Shown here: piece by piece, positions 22,764 to 35,280 of the stretch
Layout: every line of letters starts with the position of its first letter
Position numbering within the stretch: the first letter of the stretch is position 1
Assembly (NCBI GenBank): GCA_034509495.1
Contig: CM067508.1
Coordinates: 25,328,652-25,392,651, forward strand
Origin: Acestrorhynchus altus
Lineage: Eukaryota > Chordata > Actinopteri > Characiformes > Acestrorhynchidae
DNA: 64,000 nt
Direction: 5' to 3'
Position numbers and translations under genes: made by a program
The notes under the pieces: generated by a model
Seen by the model: the letters and a program-made list of their open reading frames with translations, nothing else
What the model was told of the DNA's origin: nothing
Database searches by the model: none

Positions 22764-24182
22764 TTTAAGAATCAATTAACATAATCGTCACCCATACCCT
22801 AAATATACCACAGATTGCATATCATATACTAGAAACTGTATAATGTATATTTTTAATTATATGTGTGTATGTGTGTGTATTTTTGTGGTACTTGAAATAG
22901 TTGCTTATTGAGAGTAAGCTTAGCAGTGCTAGTGTTTCTGTCTCTTCTCTCCAATGTTCGCTGCCTCAAAAACAAACAACAATTTGGAGCTAAAGATGCA
23001 TCAGCAGGGAATGTACTGGAATCATTTTATATATTTAGTTATTACCAGTAAGACACAAGAAAGCCAAACCCTGGGAAGTGAGGGGACGCATGGCTAAAAG
23101 CTAACCGGCAGTGTTGAGAGGACACAATGAGAGGACAGCAGCACTGTCTGGTATTTACAGTATCTGCAGTGCTGAAACACTACTATGGCATGTGGCTCAA
23201 ACTATCCTGTAAAAGAGGTTTTATAAGCCCTCAATCCTCATTCTGAGGAAGAAAACAGGGTTGTATTTTTTGCCCAAACCAGTAACAGGCTGAGATACTA
23301 AACATCTAGATTTATAGCAAATTCTGTCTCAATAACTCTCAATAATGCTACTGTCCACTTCACTTACAGCAGACATTACAACAGTGATTTACAGTGAATA
23401 CACCTCTCCAGCATAATTTAATGAACTCCAAACCATATTCAGGTAAGAGCTTCCTTTTACAATCAGAAGGCATTTTCATGAACGTCCTGCTTTGACAGAA
23501 GAACATTAAGAACATTAACATGGCCCTCAGCTACTGGAGCTATTCACACATTTATACTGTTAGACGTAGTGCCACGTAAGACTGGTGCAGAGAGAAATAT
23601 CAATGTGTTTATTATGAGCTGTTGACAGCTGTGCCTTAGCACCTCAATGCCTTGATTTTTGCTTTCAATAACAAGGCGTTTAGTACATCACTGCTGGGAA
23701 GGAACCCTGCGCTGCAGGGCGTGATCCATCTCTCCGGTCAACCCACCCATCTTTCCACAAAGGACTTATCACAGAAGTGCAGCGTGAAAGATGATGCGTT
23801 TGTGTCGCCTGGATTAAGCCTCAGAGACATTTGGGAAAGCTTAAACATTTACATGGTAATTCTGTCTTTCCCCCCATATCCGCTTTACGCACCGCCTTAG
23901 TGAGTCAGGCCAACACAGTCTCTCCTCAACCATGAAAATCTGGAATTATTTTCCTCTGACTAAGTGCTAATCCCACTGAAGCGCTCCACAGGGTGACAGC
24001 AGAGTAAAGACTTGGGTGGGTCCTTCAGTGGAGTGTGCACGTGAAGTCTGCATAACGTAGACAAGCACACTGCCCAAGACACAACACTGTACGCATAATT
24101 AAAAGCCAGGTTGGCCAAGTGTCGCTGATGCTATCATATCCAATCAGGGTGAGGTTATGAGTGAAGAATGATCACATATTCT
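22764..24182. other. Intronic stretch without recognised features
   Basis: No repeat family or exon recognised. Confidence 0.5.
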
Positions 24183-24692
24183 CCATCTAACAACCACTTA
24201 GCAACATCAGAGCAACCACCCGGTCATTTTACAATGCCTTAACATTACAGGACCCATGTAACAACAACAGCAACCACCTGAAGTACCATGCTAACAAACT
24301 GGCAACACTACAGCATCCATTTACCAACTACATGGCAACATTATAGCAGTCACATAGCAACATCATGGCAACCATGTTGCAACATCATAGGAACTATCTA
24401 GCTACAATGTACCAACACCATAACAAACACCTAGCAACACCATAGCAACCATATGGCAATGCTCTCATGAACATTTCACATCACACCAATCCCCCAGTAA
24501 CATTGCATCAAGTGCTGATCAACACCATAACAACCACCGAACACCACCTAAAGTTCAGTAGCAGTGTCCTAGCAGAACTGTAGCATCAATCTTCCAACCA
24601 TTTAGCAGCACCATAGCAACTACACATCAGCATCACAACAAAAATGCAACACCATAGAAACCACCAACAACCACTTAACAACCTGGCAACAC
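24183..24692. repeat. Degenerate minisatellite rich in AGCAAC/GGCAAC
   Basis: Roughly 20-bp units of the type CAACCACCTAGCAACACCATAG repeat with heavy divergence through about 500 bp, almost without gaps. The same unit builds the arrays at 59300-59445 and 60168-60565. Confidence 0.8.
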
Positions 24693-26696
24693 TACAACTG
24701 CTTTTTGTCATGAAAAAAACTAAAAAAATAAATAAATTCACTGACGTTGTGAAAAACCAGTTTCAACCAGAATCAACCAGTTATACACAATTTTCACGTT
24801 GATTTTTTTTAACCATGGTTTCTTTAAATGAAAAAAAAACACCAACATATCAATATTTTTCATAAATTACACTTTCATTCCATCACCTGTTTATAATGAC
24901 AAGTATGGAAATTACACACACACACAGACACACACACACACTTTCGTCACTATCTGCCTATGTGAAGCTGCATCACAGTGTCCCAAAGCCCTCTCTAACC
25001 TCTAGTCACAGTTGTGCACCTGTCATGTTTAATTCTTCAGACTGACTTGGGGTCAGTAAAGTCGCAAAGTCTTGACAGCAGACGATAAACGCTCCTGACA
25101 AGCCATGGCTGAGGAGAACATTGCTGTGGTGGCCAGAAAAGGGCTTTACTCTGAAAGCAAACTGAACCACTTTGTGAAATCCATTTATTTCCATTGATTG
25201 AGGGAAGCCTGGCCCTCCTTTGCCCCTCTCTACACTGCTGACAACGTTTCTGCTTATGATTGATTTCTGCACTAATTACTTTTTCATCTCAACAAAATAC
25301 ATCAACGTCAGGATTTGTCATTGGGGGACCATTTGTCTCGAGTGTTTTGTAATGTAGTTAAACCATTTCAGATCATTAGCAAGCCATTCTTGAGTCTATT
25401 AGTGCAACTACTGTGGAAATTCCGAGTTTTTCATGGCTTCGTAAACTTGGGGGGGTTTGCAGGATAAAGACTTCAGCTACGAAATGGTGTGAATAAACAG
25501 AGGTTTCACTTGTTTACAAGAGCAGAATGGGTCAGTGGAGCTTATAGCACTGGCCTTCACAGTATTCCGAGTCTTACTACTGTGACTGAAGAAAGAAAAC
25601 AGCATTTAATGAAGCACAAGCTGATTCTGAAGACCTTATGCAACTACAAATACTCGGCCGCTTTCATAAGGAAACGCAAATAGCACTGGCCAGTTGCATG
25701 TAAATAAAGCTAGCTCCAAATGTTCCCTTTGTTTGGCCTCTGCTCTTGTGTATTTTTGTAGCACTTACTGGGAAAAAACTTCAGTTCACTCAGGATCACC
25801 CAGCTGAATACACAAAGGAGCTGTTTTCCAAATTTCATCCTAATGAAAAGCAAACAAAACACACATACACACCCTCCATATCCACACAGATATCAGCTTT
25901 CCAGTTATGGGTCACTGAGCACTCATGAGATGATGGGAGCACAGGAAATGACAACATGGGTTAACAAAAAAAAAAAAGAGCTTTCCGCTGGGGCTGCAAC
26001 TGACCATTATTCCTATAAATATTTTTGTATTCCACAGCAATCACTCAATGTTCTGGACTTTTGTGATTTGCAACAAAAAATAGAAGCCACACCGACCTCT
26101 GAAGACATTATGTCATTCCGTCGTCTAGGTCATGTTCATTCATATTAGGAAACAACTGAAATAAAGGGCATTTTCCAAAACACCAGTTATTGTGCCCTGT
26201 GGTTCATCAAACGTCTTCCAAACCCGTACGTTCATCCCTGTGTACGTTCTCCTCTCAAATGGCACCAAATCCTCTGAAGTCATCAACCAGTCTAAGTATT
26301 ACTTGTGGAAATATAGCTCTATCCATTTTAAAAGCAGACCAACACTTGCGATATTAAACTTTAACACTGTTAACTAACACGACCCGCTATGCAAACTGCG
26401 CTTCTGCTGAGTCATGCATTTGGTAAGTTAAACGGTCTGATGTCACATACTCAGTACACAACTCACAGATGACTGCTTTGATAACTGTCCAGTCAGGATA
26501 AAAAAGAAGATCAAAATACTAAATATAGAAGGTAGATAAAAGTCTCAGAGTGACAATTTATTGAAGTATTGAAGATGAGGCTGCAGAACAAAATAGACCT
26601 GAAACTTGTTTCTCTGCTATAGAATGAAATACAAAAAAAAAGAAAATGTCAGGGATAATCCGGGAGAACCTAATCTGGGTGTTGTTGTTCATATTT
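24693..26696. other. Intronic stretch with minor simple repeats
   Basis: A short interrupted (CA)n lies at 24915-24942, with A runs near 24720 and 24829. Open frames at 25006-25272 (-) and 25843-26148 (+) match no family I recognise. Confidence 0.45.
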
Positions 26697-27203
26697 CTAT
26701 GAATATTTATATTTATCATGTCTGATCTTTTGATTTTTCCACTGTGACACTGAGTTATTCACAACCTGCACCAACAAAGAATTCAGAATTTGGGCCCCAT
26801 AAAGTCCTGACCCCTTAACATATTTCTTAAAAGAAATTCCTAAGAAACTATATTTAAAAGGATCCAAGAGAATAATAAAAGCTTTTATAGGGCTCCTCAG
26901 AAGGTAACAAAGCAGTTTATTTGTCAGCAAAAGCAGAACAATTTCACACTGGAATATGAAAACGTTTGCGAGGTTTAATGTATTCCCTGTTTTCCCCAAT
27001 AAAACCATGTGGGGAAATACTAGTGCATTTAAATTCAGATTTTTTTTACATTTTATTATATATTTATTAAACTTAGTGTGACATGTTTCAGGCCATTGTA
27101 TATTAATGCTGATGCTGTCAATGTTAATACCAAACGTCATAAATAAAATTATTTTACAGCAGCTTTTTAAAGTAATTGGCAAATAATCAGAGATGCCATT
27201 CAA
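26697..27203 (-). other. Unexplained 168-codon open frame in AT-rich intron
   Basis: An ATG-to-stop frame of 168 codons in sequence of about two-thirds A+T, where stops should be frequent. It is on the same strand as tmtc2 and starts about 360 bp past the exon donor. The translation is rich in Leu, Ile, Asn and Lys, with hydrophobic stretches near residues 84-98 and 108-122. I recognise no domain, no transposase motif and no splice sites suggesting an exon. Chance or a decayed element is most likely. Confidence 0.2.
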
Positions 27204-27558
27204 ATGGTTTTACAAAATATTAAAGACCCTATAAATTGGAGTTTGAGAAGAAGTCGAAGCTACAAGAACATTACGTACCAGTCTAGAATGTCAAATTCTA
27301 AACGAAGTCTACAAAAAGCATATTTAGCATAAAATAAAGCCATCATAAAGGACATTTTACATAAATGATAGAGCTACACTACCTACGACCACACCAAGGT
27401 CAAATCAGAATCAGACAATATGCACCATTAAGGTACTCATATATCCCACACTGTCCCACTCTGGCATTTATTCATAACCGCTGTGACACATTTTCCATAA
27501 AACAGTGAACTTGTCTGGAAATAAAATCATGAACAGCTAAAAAAAAAAAACATCAACC
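27204..27558. other. Intron 2 start, nothing recognised
   Basis: AT-rich sequence ending in an A run at 27539-27550, just beyond the donor. Confidence 0.5.
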
Positions 27559-27566
27559 AATTACCT
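27559..27566 (-). promoter_or_regulatory. tmtc2: Splice donor of the tmtc2 exon
   Basis: On the minus strand the exon ends TATAAG and continues GTAATTGG, a good U1-type donor after a whole Lys codon. The read-through frame stops a few codons later. A run of T followed by AG lies about 25 bp downstream; it is too close to act as an acceptor with this donor. Confidence 0.9.
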
Positions 27567-28141
27567 TATAGAAGATTCCTGGAAGCTGCTTAAGATTCAT
27601 CTTATGAAAGACGAACACGTCGTACATAGCCGCCACTGCTAGCACAGTGACACCCTGCTCCTTCCACAGCATGCTGCAGGCAGAGCACGCTAGACTGCCC
27701 AGGAACCATGCCCAGCAGTGGCCCTGGGCCTGTTCAGCCCGCAGGGTGCAGTGGACTATGTAGCAGTGCAGCGCCAGCAGGAAGAAAAGCGCAGCCCCCA
27801 CGTCTGCCCTGCCCACAATGCCCGCCACTGCTTCTGTGTGGATAGGGTGGGAGGCAAAGAGTAGGCCAGCCAGCAGCCTCCAGCATCCCCGGCCCAGCAG
27901 TGCGCCCGCCAGGCTGGAGAACAGCGCCGTCACGGCGCAGTGCAGCCCTACGTTCACCAGGTGATACCCCCATGGGTCCAGGCCACCCAGGGCATAGTTG
28001 AGGCGGAAGGAGAGCGTGCAGAGTGGCCGGTAAGACTTATGGCTGCCACTGTGCGTGAGCAAGGTTCCCCAGAAGTCGTCATAGAAGACGTTAAACCAAG
28101 GGGTCTCAGGGAGCAGGTCCTGGTTGGTTTTGATAGCACGG
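27565..28141 (-). CDS. tmtc2: TMTC2 coding exon (probable exon 2), N-terminal multi-membrane region
   Basis: This exon codes for 192 residues of an ER multi-pass protein of the TMTC family, GT-C-type O-mannosyltransferases that modify cadherin-type domains. Seen: the first base (C) completes a split Ser codon, then the frame runs from RAIKTNQDLLPETPW to GIFYK and ends on a whole codon. Numbering exon residues from that R, family-conserved stretches are DDFWG (21-25), SHKSYRPL (33-40), HPIHTEAVAGIVGRAD (98-113) and KEQGVTVL (160-167). Hydrophobic segments lie near 60-82, 89-97, 115-130, 141-158 and 164-178; the DD residues and SYRPL fall in the region expected to be the first luminal loop. The acceptor is a pyrimidine tract ending TTTCACAG|C and the donor is TATAAG|GTAATT. 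The exon is GC-rich against AT-rich flanks and has no stop or frameshift. Human TMTC2 recalled from memory matches better than TMTC1, 3 or 4. Teleosts may carry two copies (a/b), which I cannot tell apart. The C-terminal TPR repeats lie outside the window. Confidence 0.96.
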
Positions 28142-28160
28142 CTGTGAAAGAGAAAGAAAC
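28142..28160 (-). promoter_or_regulatory. tmtc2: Splice acceptor and polypyrimidine tract of the tmtc2 exon
   Basis: Read on the minus strand, a C/T-rich run (CTTTCTCTTTCACAG) directly precedes the exon. The AG is at 28143-28142. It agrees with the point where similarity to TMTC2 begins; the upstream codons in the same frame (to 28245) are intron read-through and resemble nothing. Confidence 0.9.
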
Positions 28161-28319
28161 AAAGTTGAGTACTTCTCAAAAAGGAGACCAATATTTTATA
28201 TAAAATACTTGTATTAAGGCTCGGAGATACCTCTACTATCTGCACTCAATACCCCGTAATAAAGTAAAAACTAATTTTTGCAAATGTATTATAAGTTAGA
28301 AAGTTAGATCTGGTGGTCT

Positions 28320-28638
28320 ACCATTTCTCTTCATAATTTTTGAGATGTTTCTACACCTTATCTGGAGTCCACATGTGGTTAATTAAGTTGACTGGACATG
28401 ATTTGGAAATACACACCTGTATTTATAAAGGTCTCACAGCTAACAACACAACTAGTGTTTTTCCTAGAGCTGGCCACCCCACCAAACTAAGTAACTGGGG
28501 GAGAAGGGCTTGATAAGTGAGGTGACCAAGAACCCAATGGTCATTCTAGCTGAGCTCCAAAAGTCTTACGTGCAGATGAGAGAAACTTCCAGAAACTCAA
28601 CCACCACTATAGCACTCCACCAATCTGGGCTTTACGGC
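28320..28638 (+). mobile_element. Tc1-like transposon relic, 5' part, sense orientation
   Basis: From 28519 the frame reads EVTKNPMVILAELQKS, then TSRNSTTTIALHQSGLYG, which matches a very common fish Tc1-like transposase (REVTKNPMVTL-x-ELQ ... LHQSGLYGR). Upstream, CTGGAGTCCACATGTGGTTA and TGACTGGACATGATTTGGAA belong to the 5' non-coding part of the same element. It stops abruptly at 28638, where an oppositely oriented piece begins. Confidence 0.85.
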
Positions 28639-28760
28639 AGTTCATGGTTTCATTAGACCAGAGAATCTGAGAATCTTTAAGATGCTGTCTGTAACTCCAG
28701 GCAGGCTTTTGTGTCGTTTACTGAGGAGGGGATTCAGTCTGGCCATTAGCACGCCCGAAT
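28639..28760 (-). mobile_element. Tc1-like transposase relic, inverted relative to its neighbour
   Basis: On the minus strand it reads ARLNPLLSKRHKSLPGVTDSILKILRFSGLMK-type sequence, corresponding to ARRKPLLSKRH...RNKILWSDETK in the same transposase. This segment normally follows HQSGLYG directly, but here it is on the other strand, so the two pieces form a head-to-head rearrangement. Confidence 0.75.
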
Positions 28761-29361
28761 GCAATCCTTTTTTCCATCATTAACATCTGCTTTGAGACCC
28801 GTTCTCCACACAAACAAGGCCTTCAGTGCACTGTACCACCTCATCTTAATTTATGAATGCCGCACACCATACAGGTATTCATAGCCCGATCATCATTGTA
28901 CAGCAACATATAAACAATTCAAACATTCAAATGCATCTAAACAACTATTTTAGACAATAAATTCCCCATTCTTTAAAGAGTGTCGATGACCAAATCACTT
29001 TGTACAAAACGTGCTGATAAGATGGTCAAATTCTCCCCGACGCTTAATAAATTCAGCCTCCCGTCAGTTCAGGGGTGCTGATAGGGAAGCGCTCTGGGTG
29101 CTAAGAAACTGGAATGTAATGGAATCTCTCTGTGCACCGACATTGCTTTGGGCAGTGAAAGGCATGGCTGCTCTCATATCATGGCCCTTGCTCAGTTATT
29201 GTGTGAGGGGCCCGTAGTGGACAGCCATGGACATTCATCACTGTGGAAAGCTCTTACAGCTGACAAGCCAGCCTTGACAGATCACTGAAAGGACAGGGCT
29301 GAACTCGCACTCCTGCCCCGGGAATGTGAAGTGCAGCATGAGTGCATGTGTGAATGTGTGA

Positions 29362-29362
<1 letters not shown>
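28761..29362. other. Intronic stretch without recognised features
   Basis: No repeat or exon recognised beyond the two Tc1 pieces on its left side. Confidence 0.5.

Positions 29363-29427
<65 letters not shown>
29363..29427. repeat. (TG)n microsatellite, about 65 bp
   Basis: Uninterrupted TG dinucleotides, preceded by imperfect GTGTGAATGTGTGAATG units. Confidence 0.97.
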
Positions 29428-29428
<1 letters not shown>

Positions 29429-29429
29429 T

Positions 29430-30049
29430 GAAAATTGGTGAGTGGTAATGAGAGTATGAAAGTGTACGACAGTTATCCAGCTTTCTGAAGGTTACTCATC
29501 TTCGAAAGCCTGGGTCTGGCTCTCACCTTCAAGCTTGAGCAGCACCTAAAGTTAAAATCTGTCCTTGAACCAGAGTGATGGATAGTACTGGAATACTGGG
29601 AGGCCTTATTGATCTTACGGTCAGAGCACACCGAGCAAGCCTTTGGTGTGTGCACCAATGTTTTGCAGTGTCCAGACAGTGAAAAATCAACCAGAGGAAA
29701 CAAAGGACACACGGTTTGTATGTGTTGTTTTTATTTGGCTGCTTTGGCTTAAATAGGATATGGAGTGAAAACCTGATACAAAAATCACTGCAGTAATATT
29801 ACAGCATGAGGCAGGTAGCTTCAGCAGTTAGGAGTGATGCAGGTACAAACTAAAGGGCCAATGAAAACTTAAAATGCTATATTTTATATTGTTATACATA
29901 AATTTGAATTTAGAAAGACAATCAGAAATCCAGCCTCTTGGATTATTTTGAGTAAATTACTATTTAAATAACAATCATTTTGTTCATTTCAGCACACACA
30001 AGCTCAATCATGGGGAACACTGCTGACAGAAGTACAGAAGGTCATTGCT
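29430..30049. other. Intronic stretch without recognised features
   Basis: No repeat or exon recognised. Confidence 0.5.
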
Positions 30050-30492
30050 TGTTGTTCTCAGAGTGCTGTATCAAAGCTGACTGGAAGGGGAAAATGTGGT
30101 GGGGAAAGATGCTCAAGAAACCGGAATGACCACAGCCTTGAGAGGACCATCGAGAGCTTCAAAAGGAGTTGACTGAGACTGATGCGAGTGCATGAAGAGC
30201 CACCACATACACCTCTAACAGGATTCCTAATATCAAGCCATCCCTGAAGCAGAGACAAATGGCTGACATGACATCCAGAAAACTGGATTGTTACTCTGTG
30301 CTCCAAAGGGAATTTTGCATTGTCTCAACTGAAGCTCCTCAGGTCTGGAGGAAGTGTGGAAAGGCACAGAATCTAAGGTCTCTGGAATCCACTATAAGAT
30401 ATTTGCAGTTTGTGAGGGTTTAGTGTGCCGTGTCATCTGTTGGTGGTGGTGCATGGCATCCAAAGTCCAAACCCAATTCAGTGCCATATTTG
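30050..30492 (+). mobile_element. Tc1-like transposase relic, distinct subfamily
   Basis: In frame one reads RIPNIKPSLKQRQM (family: RIPKIKPLLKQRQ) and, after damage, PQVWRKCGKAQNLRSLESTI (family: PRVWRKSGEAQN...). Bases 30395-30450 then keep the shape of the 'vmvWGamSsaGvG' segment with stops. An upstream part (LERTIESFKRS) fits the second DNA-binding region. No termini were found; several stops and a deletion make it inactive. Confidence 0.8.
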
Positions 30493-33228
<2,736 letters not shown>

Positions 33229-33461
33229 GTCCCTAACCCTCCTACAGGAGACCCATCCAACCCTATTTAGCAATTCATAGCAAGTCAAGGGCTTCCAAAA
33301 TCTGTTATTATATATTTTTAGACACAACAGGCCTCTCAGAAGTGCTCACCAAGCCTGCTAATTACAAACAATGACCTCATCCAATTATTGCCTTCAGAAG
33401 ACTTTGATTAGTCAATAAGGCATATTAGATTTGAGCACTTCAGGGGCAGGGTTGCTGACTA
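33229..33461. mobile_element. Degraded hAT-like short element
   Basis: The left part (GTCCCTAACCCTCCTACAGGAGACC) and the reverse complement of the right part (GTCAGCAACCCTGCCCCTGAAG) resemble each other and the ends of the elements at 10097 and 15658. The interior phrase CCTTCAGAAGACTTTGATTAG is a common feature of such fish elements. Confidence 0.5.
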
Positions 33462-33942
33462 CTGTTTTACAGCATCGGAAACCACATCAGCGAGTTTACT
33501 TGGCTTTGTTTACAGTGCATGAAAAATCAGAGACAAATCTGATTTTTAGACTAAGCACTTCGAGCAGATTTCAAGTCACTAGTGATCTAATCAGATTTGC
33601 ATTCATATCCGCATCGACTGCCATAATAATTATGCCCACGAATACACGGACTTGGGTGAAGCTAGCAGACTGCTCACACTTAGGACTTGAGGCATTGATG
33701 TGCACTTTTATTTAAAGACTATAGTTAGCAAACAATCATGAAGTGCTGCACAGCATTCACACATTAACACAAAAATGACATTTAACAACATCCTATAACG
33801 TCCTGTAGGCCAATCTGGTCAGGAGATAAACATTAATTAACAGGCTATAAGGGTCGTCAAGGACCATGTTGAATCATGCGTCTGTTAAAAATGTCAACTC
33901 TCCATGTTGGACTATAATATGTAAATCTTACTCTATTGCACA

Positions 33943-33945
<3 letters not shown>
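33462..33945. other. Intronic stretch without recognised features
   Basis: No repeat or exon recognised. Confidence 0.5.

Positions 33946-34000
<55 letters not shown>
33946..34000. repeat. (TG)n microsatellite, about 55 bp
   Basis: Uninterrupted TG dinucleotides ending at ACGTTACTTG. Confidence 0.97.
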
Positions 34001-34003
<3 letters not shown>

Positions 34004-34027
34004 TTACTTGTATGTATTGGAATAGCA

Positions 34028-34110
34028 GTATTTTGCATTTGACACTGTGATCCAGAGTGAATTACAAAAGTGCGTTGCTGTTCACTCTGAAAACACCAAA
34101 TCCAAATGTC
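34028..34110 (+). repeat. Fish short retroposon tail, second copy
   Basis: CTGTGATCCAGAGTGAATTACAAAAGTGCGTTGCTGTTCACTCTGAAAAC parallels the copy at 19050-19140. Confidence 0.5.
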
Positions 34111-34679
34111 AGAATGGATACCTCGATATCCACCAGACACAGCATAATTATAAGCCTTTAATGAGATAAATGCACAAAAAATGGCCTTTAATCAGTGTTT
34201 ATAGGAAAGTCAGAAGGTGTCAGAAAGTGGCTGTTTGGACACCTCAGAGAATGCTCGTCTTCCATGCATCTTAAGGACAAGCAGACTGGGCTTTGACCAT
34301 TGCCATCAAGTACACAGGAATCAGCCCGTTTTTATGCTTTTTAGGCCAGTGTCAAGGTTTGTGTGATGACATCATCATATCACCCGCTCACTATTTGATC
34401 CCCCTGCCTGAAGTCTTGATATTCCTTAAAAACTCTGAGCTGTTTGAGGCAACTGTTGAGTGATTTAGGAACGCTTACGCTTCCACTGCAAATGATCTAT
34501 GATATCCTGATAGTCATAATGTAAAACTAAACAGTCAGACTCTGGTAAAGCAGATCATTTGAAGAGCTGGAAACGTTGTGAAAATAGAGGTTCAAATCCT
34601 AGCATGACGTCAATGTTGCAAGTGTTGCAACTGTAAGTGCAACATATAGTCAATTGCATTCCACCGGTGTGAAAAACCT

Positions 34680-35280
34680 GCTTCAGTGAGATATGAGCCG
34701 CGAGGGAGGGAGAGAGGGAAGGAGAAGAAAAGAGCGAGGGAGCGCTGGTTGTTTCTGAAAAAGAGCGAGAGCATTCTGGTGATACCTTTTCCAGTCAGGA
34801 GAACATTCTTTGCGCGACCGCATGCCTATGGCCTCTCGGGGGACGACAGGGCTCATGTGACTGCAAGTCCCAGGTACACTGCGCTGCCTCGTCTGGGGCC
34901 CAATCAGCCAAACCGGCTATAGTGTGACAGAGCGCATCAGGGCCCGTTTGCTTATTGCACTCTCTCGACCGTGACTGGCACGTTCATTTGGCACTAGGGT
35001 CAGCTCTGCTCTAATGAGAAGTGATGTCCGAATGGAGCCGCCGTAACCAAGAGCCCAGTTCCCTTAGACTGGAGGCAGAATTCAGTAAGCTCTGTGGCTG
35101 TGTGAGAAACCCAAAACTATGTCTATGGCAGGCGGCGACCTCAGTGTTTTCAGACAAGTACATCTAAAACAAAGGCGTGTGATTTTAGCCGAAGGATAAA
35201 CAAACCGCAGTGAAGTGTCTGGTCCTCGTAATCTAAGCTCTGTGTCGCTCGCTATGTCTCTGTGAAGAGGATCGCATTCC
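34680..35280. other. CpG-enriched intronic segment
   Basis: CpG is clearly denser here than in the flanks (GAGCGAGGGAGCGCTGG, TGCGCGACCGCATG, CTCTCGACCGTGAC, GCCGCCGTAACC, GGCAGGCGGCGACC). A purine-rich run opens it. A 78-codon open frame at 34686-34922 has no similarity. It could be a regulatory element or simply less decayed DNA; no TMTC2 first exon is present. Confidence 0.35.

Larger units (their letters stand above)
1..27564 (-). other. tmtc2: tmtc2 intron 2 (partial)
   Basis: By position this is intron downstream of the exon on the minus strand. The next exon should encode further membrane segments and the DUF1736 region, and no such sequence is visible. Contents are mobile-element relics and microsatellites, listed separately. 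Confidence 0.75.

Noticed and set aside
24183..24692. Regular repeats considered as a CRISPR-like array
   Set aside because: Units are degenerate, adjacent and without unique spacers, in a vertebrate intron.
27535..27552. T-run followed by AG just downstream of the donor, like a splice acceptor
   Set aside because: It would leave an intron of only about 30 bp, too short for a vertebrate intron.
27734..28203. Additional open frames overlapping the tmtc2 exon (both strands)
   Set aside because: Shadows of the GC-rich exon; only the minus-strand frame with TMTC2 similarity is real.
28142..28245. N-terminal extension of the exon frame to an upstream ATG
   Set aside because: It lies beyond a strong splice acceptor and shows no TMTC2 similarity, so it is intron read-through.
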